From Candidatus Woesearchaeota archaeon (GTDB lineage: Archaea; Nanobdellota; Nanobdellia; Woesearchaeales; GW2011-AR9), in assembly GCA_023265685.1 (NCBI GenBank), contig JAHFSP010000009.1:1-38729 (forward strand): 38,729 nucleotides of DNA, in the 5' to 3' direction. The stretch's first letter is position 1. Every line of letters starts with the position of its first letter. Below, one piece after another: positions 9,799 to 19,373 of the stretch. A program made the translations under genes and the position numbers. The notes below the pieces were generated by a model that was not told the origin of the DNA, made no database searches, and was given only the letters and a program-made list of their open reading frames with translations.

Positions 9799-10707
9799 TC
9801 ACAATTTTAGTTGTTCTATCACTACTTCAAACATTTTTTCACAGTACCCTTTAATGTTTTTCTCATTGTGTAAATCAATTGCTTCGTAATATTTTTGTCT
9901 TAATTTTACTGGGACAAATAATTTAGGATAGTTAGCTTCAATTAAAATCCAATTCATTAGTGCTCTTCCAGTTCTTCCGTTTCCATCTTCAAATGGATGA
10001 ATTTCTACAAATTTGGCGTGAATTAAACAAGCTAGAACGAATGGGTGAATTTTGCGTTTGTGTTCATAATAAAATCGAATCATGTTTTTTAACAATGGTT
10101 TTACTTTCTCCGGTTCTGGTGGTCTAAAATCAGTTCCTTCTATCTTTACTGGAAAAAAACGAATTCTTCCAGAATATACTACATCTGTGTTTTTGGTTAA
10201 GATTAAGTTTAATTTTTCAAGAAACTCTATCGTTATTTTTTTTTTGTATTCTTTAATAAATTCAAAAGCTTCTCTCCCATTAATAGCTTCATTATAATCT
10301 TTAGCTGGTGCTCCAGAAGGAATTTGTTTTTCTTTAATAATCAAATAGGTATCTCTTAATGTTAATCTGTTTCCTTCTATTGCATTAGAGTTATAGGTAA
10401 ATCTAATTAGAAAATCAGCCTCTTGCTTTTCAGCAACGGTCTTAGGAATTTTCTTGAGGTGATTATTATATCTCTCTCTAAAATCATCAATGAATTCTAA
10501 TTTGTTAGCATCCAAATAATCTTTATTGTAAACTTGGTATTCTTGTAGTTTTAATTCTTTTAACTTTTTTCCGACTTCTTCTTTTGTTGGTGTTTTCTCT
10601 CCTAACTTAATTCTAATTTTCTTCCATTTATTTTCTCCTATTCTTATGGTCTTTCCTAAATAATAAAATGTCTTTTTCCCTGATTTGATTTTATCAATGT
10701 AAGCCAT
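9799..10707 (-). CDS. Fic domain protein, N-terminal inhibitory-helix type; ORF open to a GTG at 10725, preferred ATG at 10707
   Basis: Fic motif HPFEDGNGRTGR; inhibitory-type motif (S/T)xxxE(G/N) in SNAIEGN. Confidence 0.92.
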   Translation of the reverse strand: MAYIDKIKSGKKTFYYLGKTIRIGENKWKKIRIKLGEKTPTKEEVGKKLKELKLQEYQVYNKDYLDANKLEFIDDFRERYNNHLKKIPKTVAEKQEADFLIRFTYNSNAIEGNRLTLRDTYLIIKEKQIPSGAPAKDYNEAINGREAFEFIKEYKKKITIEFLEKLNLILTKNTDVVYSGRIRFFPVKIEGTDFRPPEPEKVKPLLKNMIRFYYEHKRKIHPFVLACLIHAKFVEIHPFEDGNGRTGRALMNWILIEANYPKLFVPVKLRQKYYEAIDLHNEKNIKGYCEKMFEVVIEQLKL

Positions 10708-10715
10708 ATAATTAG

Positions 10716-10759
10716 TATTGTCCACAAAGTATATAAATCTTTTAGTTTTGTGGACAATA
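10716..10759. promoter_or_regulatory. Palindrome enclosing the TATA box of the fic promoter
   Basis: TATTGTCCACAAA(10716-10728)/TTTGTGGACAATA(10747-10759), 13-bp perfect arms; the 18-nt spacer contains TTTATATA on the minus strand, ~26 nt from ATG 10707. Confidence 0.75.
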
Positions 10760-10794
10760 GTTCTTGCCAGAATAATTCTAGTTGTGTTTTATAC

Positions 10795-11679
10795 CTAAAT
10801 TCTCAGTCTCTTCAGCTCTTCCACAAGTAATGGTGTGACATCAATTCTATTTGTTGGATGTTCAATAGTATTGGTGCTGATCATGTCGTTGACGTGGGCT
10901 TTTTTGAGTTTGTGGATGGCATCTTCGACAAATAGGCCGTGAACAACAACTGCTCCTACGCGGTGGGCGCCTGCGGCATACGCATTTTTTGCACCTTCAC
11001 AAATTGTGTGGCCTGTGGAGAGAATATCATCAATGATAATCACTTCGCGATCTTTGAGTAGGACGGGGTGAATCATTTTTGAGGTGACGTGGCGAGACGA
11101 GAAACGAGTTTTTTCAAGTACGGTAACTTGGGTACCTACCTCTTTGGCAATTTCTTCTGCCCATTGATATGATTCCCAATCTGGTCCAATAATCACGGGA
11201 TGATTGAAGTGTTTCTTGATGTATTGAGCAATAAGACTATTTGCTGTAAGGCAAGACGTTTTCATGGTGAAAATGTCACGTAGAGATTTATAACGATGAA
11301 GATGAGGGTCGATGGTGATTAAATGATCAATACAGGGGTTGAGCATCTTAGCCATGATTCGGCTGGAGATACATTCTCCTGGATTGAAGCGTTTGTCTTG
11401 ACGCATATAAGATAGGTAGGGAGCAACAAGAATGACTTTTTTGGCGCCGAGGTCTTTTGCAGTATAGGCAGCACAGGTGATGTCAAAGAGTGAGGTGTCG
11501 GGGTTAGGTTGTAGTGAATGAACAATAATAACGGTGTGTTTTTTGACATCAGTATTGTATTTCATATACAAATCTCCATCAGGAAAACTGGAAATGGTTA
11601 ATGGGGAGAATTTAGCTTTGAGAGCCTTGGCGATAGCTTTGGCAATAGGAAGAGAATTTCCACAGCTTGTGACGATCAT
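10795..11679 (-). CDS. prs: Ribose-phosphate pyrophosphokinase
   Basis: FPDGDLYMKY, PYLSYMRQDKRFNPGECISSR, TIDPHLHR, VIIIDDILSTGHT. Confidence 0.95.
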   Translation of the reverse strand: MIVTSCGNSLPIAKAIAKALKAKFSPLTISSFPDGDLYMKYNTDVKKHTVIIVHSLQPNPDTSLFDITCAAYTAKDLGAKKVILVAPYLSYMRQDKRFNPGECISSRIMAKMLNPCIDHLITIDPHLHRYKSLRDIFTMKTSCLTANSLIAQYIKKHFNHPVIIGPDWESYQWAEEIAKEVGTQVTVLEKTRFSSRHVTSKMIHPVLLKDREVIIIDDILSTGHTICEGAKNAYAAGAHRVGAVVVHGLFVEDAIHKLKKAHVNDMISTNTIEHPTNRIDVTPLLVEELKRLRI

Positions 11680-11778
11680 ACTAACACCTCGGTATTGGAA
11701 TGTGCGGTTTAGAATATATAAATGTTGTTGAGATACTTAAGAAAAGTGCAAAGCTATTAAAATAGGCATTAAGTTTCT

Positions 11779-13239
11779 TTGTCTGTTATGGGCATTTCTT
11801 TTAGACTAGCACTCTCATTTTGTCAGAAATATGCTTCTCCGATTTGTATAGTCCTAATCTTTCTCTTTGCTGCATTCTTACGTTTACATGCTTTAGGAAA
11901 TCCTGCATTATGGATTGATGAATCCATTTCAAGTATTGTTGCTCAAAAAATAGCTCATACTGGCCAACCCGTTCTGGATTCTGGATTTATCTATACTCGT
12001 GCAGTGATTTACCATTACTTAGTGGGATTTATGTTTTTGTTTGATGAATCAGATTTTACAGCTCGCTTTATCAGCGTTCTATTCGGATTAGCGTCTCTTA
12101 TTTTGTTATATATTATCGGTCGAGAATACTCTGAAATAGCAGGCGTCCTTGCTATGGCACTCGGCGCAGTGTTTTATATTGAGGTTTTCTTCTCTCGTCA
12201 AGCTCGCTTTTATGAAATGTTTGAATTTTTATTTTTTCTTACACTTTTTTTACTTTACAAATCTACAACCTCTTCTAGAGTTTCTCTGCGTTACCTTCTT
12301 GCTGCGATTACATCATTTCTTATTGCACTCGATACTCATGTTTCGGCATTAGTCTTAGCACCTTTTTTAATTGGGTATATCATTTATTATCATCGTAGAC
12401 AATGGTACCTTGCACTTATCCCCCTATTTTGTATTTGTTGGTATGTCCCTTATGTTCTTCGTTTAATCGGTACTACTAATAGTATCTCTCATTATACTAG
12501 CTCGTATGCTTCTTATTTTGTGGATGTACGCTATTTACTCGTCCTCTTTTTAGTGGGAATAGTATGGGGTTATTTTAAGAATAAATGTCTTACTTTTACG
12601 TTGGTTTTACCTGCGTTGATATTACTTGCAGGAGTATTTTTCGCATCCCTATTTGCACTGCGTTACGCCTCATTTTTTTCCTTTGTTCTCGTTTTATTCT
12701 CAAGCTTGGTTTTTAGTTTTCTTATTGGAAAATATGGTAAAAGTATGATTATACCTTTTATTGTTTTTCTCATTATTCCCTCAAATCTCTTTTTCCCTTA
12801 CTCTTACGTCACTATTTTTTCTCCGGTTGATTATCAACTTCATGATCGTAGTTCTCCTGTGATTGATTATAAAAATGTTGATCTAAACTCAGAGATTCCT
12901 GTTGGTGTTCTGTTTTCTCCTTCTTATATGTGGTATCATCATAAACCTGATTTTGTTCTTGCGTTTTCACTCACTGGGCGACAGAAAGATTCAATTGTTT
13001 ATAATGGCCAAGATATTTATTCAGGAGCTGCGGTTATTAATACTTCTTTACCCTCTCAACCATACACATTTTACGCAGATTATTTTTCATTAAGTAAACT
13101 TACGCCTTCTCAAGGTCATTTTTTACAACAAATAACCACTGGTTGTGATGAGACAACGTATCCTGATTTTATTGCGTATACTTGCTCACATACCTATCAA
13201 CCTAACAGCGAACATTTAAATAACACTACTAGAAAGTAG
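11779..13239 (+). CDS. GT39/PMT/ArnT-like multi-TM glycosyltransferase
   Basis: LRLHALGNPALWIDESISS with multiple TM segments. Confidence 0.75.
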   Translation: MSVMGISFRLALSFCQKYASPICIVLIFLFAAFLRLHALGNPALWIDESISSIVAQKIAHTGQPVLDSGFIYTRAVIYHYLVGFMFLFDESDFTARFISVLFGLASLILLYIIGREYSEIAGVLAMALGAVFYIEVFFSRQARFYEMFEFLFFLTLFLLYKSTTSSRVSLRYLLAAITSFLIALDTHVSALVLAPFLIGYIIYYHRRQWYLALIPLFCICWYVPYVLRLIGTTNSISHYTSSYASYFVDVRYLLVLFLVGIVWGYFKNKCLTFTLVLPALILLAGVFFASLFALRYASFFSFVLVLFSSLVFSFLIGKYGKSMIIPFIVFLIIPSNLFFPYSYVTIFSPVDYQLHDRSSPVIDYKNVDLNSEIPVGVLFSPSYMWYHHKPDFVLAFSLTGRQKDSIVYNGQDIYSGAAVINTSLPSQPYTFYADYFSLSKLTPSQGHFLQQITTGCDETTYPDFIAYTCSHTYQPNSEHLNNTTRK

Positions 13240-13241
13240 AT

Positions 13242-13892
13242 ATGATGGGATCGTTACGCTTTTTTTCTTATGTAATTCCGATTATATTCCTTTCCTATTT
13301 TATATTTGTTAACATTCCTACTGTGGTACCTTCTCCCACATCTACTGTACCTACTATTGATTTCTCTTTGGTTCCACAATTTCTTCTTGGACACGCTTCC
13401 AATGGCAAAGATTGCACTTATTTTGACGGCACATCATCTTTGTCATGGAATAGTACTCAGGATGAATTCGAACAGGGATCATTTACTGCTCTAGTTGAAT
13501 GGAATCCTGAAGATCCTTTACATGCTCTGCAACCTATCGTTGCTCATTACAATTGGGAAATTTATCAGGATTACAAATCAGTTGTCTTTATTGTAGGTAA
13601 AATGAATAATGATCTGGGTTCAATCTATACCGTAGAATATCCAATTGATCGTTCATTTTTTGGCTCAAAACACATAGCTCTTGTCACTTATAATGAACAA
13701 GATGGATTTATTAGTATTAGTGTTGATAATGGTAGCCCCGTTACAAAATCTTTTGTTGATGGTTCATTAGAGAAAATCTGGAAAGGATACGGTTCCTCTG
13801 ATCTTTCATTTGGTAAGAGCGATCGGTTCGGTACAAGTTACTTTAAAGGGTGCATTTACCGTTTTTCATTTACAAAAGGTGTCGCATCATGA
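13242..13892 (+). CDS. Membrane-anchored LamG/ConA-like lectin domain protein
   Basis: N-terminal signal/TM segment; beta-sandwich pattern FTALVEWNPED...HIALVTYNEQDGFISISVDNG...YFKGCIYRFSFTKG. Confidence 0.55.
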   Translation: MMGSLRFFSYVIPIIFLSYFIFVNIPTVVPSPTSTVPTIDFSLVPQFLLGHASNGKDCTYFDGTSSLSWNSTQDEFEQGSFTALVEWNPEDPLHALQPIVAHYNWEIYQDYKSVVFIVGKMNNDLGSIYTVEYPIDRSFFGSKHIALVTYNEQDGFISISVDNGSPVTKSFVDGSLEKIWKGYGSSDLSFGKSDRFGTSYFKGCIYRFSFTKGVAS

Positions 13893-16246
13893 GTAAAGCA
13901 ATGTCACTAAATCAGTCCTGGATACAGCATGCACAAGAACTGTTTCGTAATTTGTTCTTTGTTTCTCTTCTTATAATTCTTCTAGGTCTTTGTGGAGTAT
14001 TTGATAATTATGGGCTCTTTTCATTATTGTCATTTTCCGCTCTCACATTAAATTTTGGAATTTTATGGTTAGTGTTTACACTGGTTCTTCACACGAATGC
14101 CAAAAACTTTCCTAAAATTAAATCTAAAGTTTCAGATTCTAAAAAAAATAAAGAGTTGCAAAAGCCAACTCAATACCAGTTTGATTCCCGATGTTTAGGC
14201 TCAATTCCTTTCATATTGAGTATTGCTTTCTTAATTTATCACTCATTGTTTCCCATTTCTTATGTCTCGTTTCATCTTACTCAAGTATTCGTGTTAGAAA
14301 TGTTATTGGTCTTTATTGCATTTTTACCGTATCTTTCTGACATTCGAAATCAAAATAAGAGCCAGGATAGTGTACCCGTTCAAGAAAAATCTGCAGAGGT
14401 TCCATCTGAAACAACTCAAAGTTCAGATACCACAAAGACACCTTTTCAACAGTGGCTGTCTTCATTCACAGCACGTATCCGTAAAGAAGGGTTTCTTGCA
14501 ACTCTTGCTCCAATCATGTTGATTTTACTTTTTGGTTTTTTTGCCATATATCATCTAGGTAATTTCATGACTGTTGATGAACCTAAATGGCTCCATACCC
14601 GAGTTCCGGCCCTTTATAGTGCATTTGAACATGGTGATTTTGCATCAACATACATTAATGATAAACCTGGGTATGTTCCCGCTCTATTGTCAGGTATATT
14701 TACTAATTTAGATCAACATAATTCTGTTTCAACTCAAGACCTTCCTTCGTATCTTTTCACTTGGCGACTTCCTTTGGTTTTGTTTATGATGGGATTGCTG
14801 GGTGTTTCGTATTATTACGCGCGTAAACTTCTTTCGCGCTGGTTTTCAATTTTGTTTTTAGGATTGTTGGTTTCTACCCCGTTATTGATAGGTATTACTC
14901 AAATAGTAAACCCAGATGCCACGCTATGGTTACCTTCTTTAATATCATTTTTAGCTTTCTTAACTTACCTTCAATCATCTAAACGAGTTCATCTTTTAGT
15001 GAGTGCTTCTTTTCTCACTTTAGCATTACTTTCAAAATACGTCGCAGGTGTTTTTTATGTCATCCTTCCCTTACTTGTTATCATTGATTATGTCTTTTCA
15101 ACTCAGAAATCGTTTACAGCATTGTTAAGTAAGCTCTTTGACACATACCTGTTGTTTCTTCTTTCGTTTTCAATGTATTTTGTTCTTTTCCCTGCAACGT
15201 GGTCTTCGATCTCGTTATTATTTCATGGAACGATCGGTTCACCTTTATTGGCAGATTCTACTTTTTTTGCATTTATCTTTTTATTATTTGTTCTCATTGA
15301 TGTCTTTCTTCTTAAAGCAAAAGTTTTAGAGAAATCAGCTCGTTTCTTTACTCCTCGTTTAGTACTAGGCATCCTGTGTTCGGTGTTTTTAGCGTTTCTC
15401 ATAATTTCAATTTTCTCTTTAGGTTCATCCTCATTTGATTTCGTCTCTCTTCTTGACGTGTACGACAAAGCCGACCGCTTATTGTATAACTGGTTTGATG
15501 TGGCACGTGCATCATGGTTAACTCTCCTGTTTACAGTAACTATACCCGTTCTCTTTGCGTTCATCACATTTAATTTTCGCAGCATTTTCTCACCTCTTGC
15601 TGTTAGCGAACACGCAATGATTAAAATAAGCTCGATGATTTTCATTTTATCTTTCCTTGTTGGATCTGCATTAGGTGGGTTTGTGGCATATGCTCGTTAC
15701 CAGGTCATGCTCTATCCACTGTATGCTCTGCTTGCTGCTTTTTGTGTGTATGAACTATTTGCTTCTTGGCGAAAAGTGGCAATTGGCATTTTTCTTACTC
15801 TGACATTTGCCTGTGTTATTGCTGCAATGCCATTTTATTATTCTTACACAAATGCTCTTAATCCTGATTACCGCATTACAGATTCCTGGGGAATGGGAAG
15901 TTATGAAGTTGCTCAAGTAGTTAACTCTTTTCCCCAAGCAAAAAAGTTAGAAGTGTGGTCAGATCGTGAAGGATTTAGTGAATTTTTTGTTGGCCAAGGA
16001 TATTGGCGCGGTCAAGTTAGTCCGTATGATGTAAAAGGTTTAGATTACGTTGTTCTTACACCAGCCGGAAAGAAAATTTTCTTACGATCACTTGATGATT
16101 ATAACAGAACAGGACAGGGAACTTACGGTAAAATTGCTGCAAAGACGAATTATCTGAGTTTATATGATAAAAAACCATTATATGCTCTCTACATTGATGG
16201 AAACCCAGATAATTATGTTAAGTTAGTCTCGTTTTCTGATAAATGA
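13889..16246 (+). CDS. GT39-like multi-TM glycosyltransferase; start overlaps the preceding stop (ATGA)
   Basis: VDEPKWLHTRVPALYSA, many TM segments. Confidence 0.7.
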   Translation: MSKAMSLNQSWIQHAQELFRNLFFVSLLIILLGLCGVFDNYGLFSLLSFSALTLNFGILWLVFTLVLHTNAKNFPKIKSKVSDSKKNKELQKPTQYQFDSRCLGSIPFILSIAFLIYHSLFPISYVSFHLTQVFVLEMLLVFIAFLPYLSDIRNQNKSQDSVPVQEKSAEVPSETTQSSDTTKTPFQQWLSSFTARIRKEGFLATLAPIMLILLFGFFAIYHLGNFMTVDEPKWLHTRVPALYSAFEHGDFASTYINDKPGYVPALLSGIFTNLDQHNSVSTQDLPSYLFTWRLPLVLFMMGLLGVSYYYARKLLSRWFSILFLGLLVSTPLLIGITQIVNPDATLWLPSLISFLAFLTYLQSSKRVHLLVSASFLTLALLSKYVAGVFYVILPLLVIIDYVFSTQKSFTALLSKLFDTYLLFLLSFSMYFVLFPATWSSISLLFHGTIGSPLLADSTFFAFIFLLFVLIDVFLLKAKVLEKSARFFTPRLVLGILCSVFLAFLIISIFSLGSSSFDFVSLLDVYDKADRLLYNWFDVARASWLTLLFTVTIPVLFAFITFNFRSIFSPLAVSEHAMIKISSMIFILSFLVGSALGGFVAYARYQVMLYPLYALLAAFCVYELFASWRKVAIGIFLTLTFACVIAAMPFYYSYTNALNPDYRITDSWGMGSYEVAQVVNSFPQAKKLEVWSDREGFSEFFVGQGYWRGQVSPYDVKGLDYVVLTPAGKKIFLRSLDDYNRTGQGTYGKIAAKTNYLSLYDKKPLYALYIDGNPDNYVKLVSFSDK

Positions 16247-17173
16247 ACCTATGCTTTGGGTGAAGAAGTAATAAAGTCCTGAAAGAATACTAATCATAAT
16301 ATTAAGTATTAAAAGAATAAATCCTGCAAGAAGTCCAGTTTCAAGGCTAAACCCAAATAACACAAAAAAGTATCCCATTGAAATTTCTCGTACTCCCAGA
16401 CCCTGGAACGAAATGGGAATAGTATTAATGAAAATCACTGTGGGGATAATTATCCATGAAAATAACAAGGGGGTATATGTAGGCTCAATTGCCCTTACAA
16501 TAAAATCAAATGAAACAATTGTGAGAACATAGAAGAGTAGCGAATAGGTAATTGCTTTAATAAGCAATTTTTTATTAGAAGTGATTACTTGAAATTGATC
16601 TAAATAATTTTTGAGTTTCTCCTGAAATTGCCAGCGCACTTTTCTTTTTGCAATCCATTGAGTTACGAATTGAGTACAATAGATGAGACCTAATGCAATA
16701 ACTGGTGAAAGTAATAATAACGCTCGTTCATGGAAAAGAATAATCCCCAGATATGCACTTACAAGCAGAGCAGCAAGAACAGATAAGCCCATGATTTTTT
16801 CAGTTATTAGGATACATGTAGTTGTTTGTGAATGGTCAATTTCTTTATTGATTCGGAACCATTTGTGTGCATCTGCTCCCAGACTTCCTAACCCAATATT
16901 ACTAAAAAAATAACTTGAAAAGTATGCACTTTGTACAGTTTTTGAGGACACTTTTGTTTGAAAAATACTAATTGAAGTAGTTAGCACTCCAATACTTGCC
17001 AGAATCCCTAACAACTTTAACATGAATGAAATTATAAATGAACTTAAAGAAATATGTTTGATGCTCTCAATAATTTTAGTGAAATCGGCTTTTGTTGCAA
17101 TAAACCAACATATAATTACAAAGACAATTACTTTTAGGATTAGTAATCCATATTTTTTATGTGTATTGTTCAT
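16223..17173 (-). CDS. Lysylphosphatidylglycerol synthase TM / flippase-like (AglD-type) membrane protein
   Basis: SNIGLGSLGADAHKWFRI and IPISFQGLGVREISMGYFFVLFG signatures of the UPF0104 family. Confidence 0.8.
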   Translation of the reverse strand: MNNTHKKYGLLILKVIVFVIICWFIATKADFTKIIESIKHISLSSFIISFMLKLLGILASIGVLTTSISIFQTKVSSKTVQSAYFSSYFFSNIGLGSLGADAHKWFRINKEIDHSQTTTCILITEKIMGLSVLAALLVSAYLGIILFHERALLLLSPVIALGLIYCTQFVTQWIAKRKVRWQFQEKLKNYLDQFQVITSNKKLLIKAITYSLLFYVLTIVSFDFIVRAIEPTYTPLLFSWIIIPTVIFINTIPISFQGLGVREISMGYFFVLFGFSLETGLLAGFILLILNIMISILSGLYYFFTQSIGSFIRKRD

Positions 17174-18264
17174 TGGAGAATGTACTCGTTTATTTTTTCG
17201 TGTTTTTTTATGTTCTCAATGTTCTTAGTGATGTTTTTATGTATTTGGGAATACATCTTTTGACAATTATCAAGTTTTTTGAACACTTCAGGTGTTGATG
17301 AAGGAAATGAAACGAGATATTTTTCCATTCCTAGATCTTTCATACATTGAATCATTTTTGGTGTTTGATATTCAATTGCGATACTTGGAATTCCATAGAG
17401 TGAAGCAACAATAATAGGATGCATACGCATGGTGATGATGTATTTTGCATTTGATATTAATCCACAGAAACGCTCCATACTATCGCTTTTCTTTAGAGGA
17501 GAGTATTTCACATTGTGGTTACTTTCAAAATGCGCATATATCTTCTTTGTGAAATGACCATCTTTCTCATCATTGGTATTTGAGAGAATAACCTGGTTTC
17601 CTGATTCAATCTCTTTTGTAATAATATCTTTGAAAAGAGTAACCAGTTGTGCTTCTTGCTCTTCCCATTGTCGAGGAAAAATAACAATAGAATTCTGAGA
17701 AGGGGTATTAGAGAACTGTGTTAAATCCAACCCATACACGCAGTCCGCACTTTGAGAAACATTTTTTGTAATTCCTAAATCAGAAAGAAGGTTAGTAGAG
17801 TATTGGTCTCTGGGAAGAATTTTAGTTACGCTACGTGCTGTGTGGCGAACTGCCCATCGTGCAAACCGAGTAGTAAGTGGACCAAAACCTACCGAGTACC
17901 ACACGACTGTTTTCTTGAATATTTTTGATGCAATTTTGGTGATAATTAACCAATACAAAAGTTGCGTTTTTCCTTTAATTTTAAGAGTGTCGTAGAGTGT
18001 GTAATCAAAAAAGAGTCCTCCTCCTCCGATGATGAGCATATCGCAATGACGCAATGTTTTAATTACCCCCACTAACGAAGAAGGTTTTATTGCTTTTACC
18101 CCATATTTTTTAGTAAAGTAATGAGGATCATTTGATAGAAGAGTAATGTTTACGTTTTCTTTTTGTTCAAGGCGCTTTTGTAAAGCAACAAAAATAAGTT
18201 CGTCTCCCTTATTATTTGCATGATACGATCCTGCAATACAAACGTTCATTTTTGTGGTATCCAT
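17170..18264 (-). CDS. Polysaccharide pyruvyl transferase family (CsaB-like)
   Basis: NNKGDELI, LIIGGGGLFFD, MRMHPIIVASLYGIPSIAIEY. Confidence 0.82.
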   Translation of the reverse strand: MDTTKMNVCIAGSYHANNKGDELIFVALQKRLEQKENVNITLLSNDPHYFTKKYGVKAIKPSSLVGVIKTLRHCDMLIIGGGGLFFDYTLYDTLKIKGKTQLLYWLIITKIASKIFKKTVVWYSVGFGPLTTRFARWAVRHTARSVTKILPRDQYSTNLLSDLGITKNVSQSADCVYGLDLTQFSNTPSQNSIVIFPRQWEEQEAQLVTLFKDIITKEIESGNQVILSNTNDEKDGHFTKKIYAHFESNHNVKYSPLKKSDSMERFCGLISNAKYIITMRMHPIIVASLYGIPSIAIEYQTPKMIQCMKDLGMEKYLVSFPSSTPEVFKKLDNCQKMYSQIHKNITKNIENIKKHEKINEYILQ

Positions 18265-18272
18265 GGTATAAT

Positions 18273-19373
18273 CTAGAGAAGTTTCTCATACTTAGGTATA
18301 ATTTTTGTGTATTCAAACATATGTTCATAACGTTTTCGTGCATTTTTTCCCATTGTTATGGTTTGGTCTATATCGTCCATTAAATGGCGTAATTTTTGCT
18401 CTATAATCTCTTCTTTACTAAGATCTACAAGATATCCGCAGGTTTTGTCTACTGTTTCTTTACATGCTGTGCTATCTGGAGCCAAAATTGCACAAGAACA
18501 ACTCATAGCTTCAATATAGACAATACCTTGGCTTTCGCTGCTGGAAAGCAAACTAAAAATAGTGGCTTGGTTAAGAATGGTTCTAAACGCTTGTTCTTTA
18601 TTATTTAACCAACCGGTAAATATAATCCTGTTATCGGATCGTGCGAGTTGTTCAAGATCTGCTCGGTATGGCCCTTCGCCAATAATATAAAGTTTCCATT
18701 CTGGTTTTTTGATTTTCTTGAACGTATTAATGATTAATTGGAACCCTTTACGTGGAAGAAGTCTTCCACAAGTAACAATGCTTTTTGTTTTCTTAGACGT
18801 TGTTTGTGCAAAGTTCTGCGCTCCATTAGGAATAACTGTTACATCATACTTGCCTATCTTTTCTTCAATAAGATCAGCAAGGTATTGAGAAGGTGCGGTT
18901 ATAGATTTAGCTCCACTACAGATCTTCCTCAAAAGCGGTTTTGTAAACTTATGTAAAAGAGTAAATCGATCTGGATTAAACCCCGGGACATCGCTTCCAT
19001 GAGCAGTAATAATATAGGGGAGATGGTATTTTTTGTTTAACCATAATGCAAGAACTCCCGTCGGAATGATGAAATGGGTGTGGCAAATATCATAGGAATT
19101 ATGTTTAAGATGATTTTTAAGAAAACGTCTTGCAGCAATAAGGTAACTTGCTTGTTCAATTGGTGAACAAGTTTCTTTTTTTGCACGACGACATTTCATG
19201 CGATAGATAGTCATACATCCGATTTCTTGCTTTAGTGGTAGGTCTTGAAACCCCGCAGTCACAACACTCACATTATGTCCTTGTTTTACGTAGCCCTTTG
19301 CGATTTCATAGGAAACGGGCGCCGCACCTCCCCCTAATGGAGGAAATTCGTAATTCAGAACGAGAATTTTCAT
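18273..19373 (-). CDS. Glycosyltransferase family 4 (GT-B)
   Basis: NYEFPPLGGGAAPVSYEIAKG; CGRLLPRKGFQLIINTF; SLLSSSESQGIVYIEAMSC. Confidence 0.9.
   Translation of the reverse strand: MKILVLNYEFPPLGGGAAPVSYEIAKGYVKQGHNVSVVTAGFQDLPLKQEIGCMTIYRMKCRRAKKETCSPIEQASYLIAARRFLKNHLKHNSYDICHTHFIIPTGVLALWLNKKYHLPYIITAHGSDVPGFNPDRFTLLHKFTKPLLRKICSGAKSITAPSQYLADLIEEKIGKYDVTVIPNGAQNFAQTTSKKTKSIVTCGRLLPRKGFQLIINTFKKIKKPEWKLYIIGEGPYRADLEQLARSDNRIIFTGWLNNKEQAFRTILNQATIFSLLSSSESQGIVYIEAMSCSCAILAPDSTACKETVDKTCGYLVDLSKEEIIEQKLRHLMDDIDQTITMGKNARKRYEHMFEYTKIIPKYEKLL

Noticed and set aside
15223-15645. 140-aa antisense ORF and other antisense ORFs (e.g. 160-468, 4545-4817, 38420-38725)
   Set aside because: Lie opposite strongly supported CDS or at the window edge, no recognisable domains, biased composition typical of shadow ORFs.
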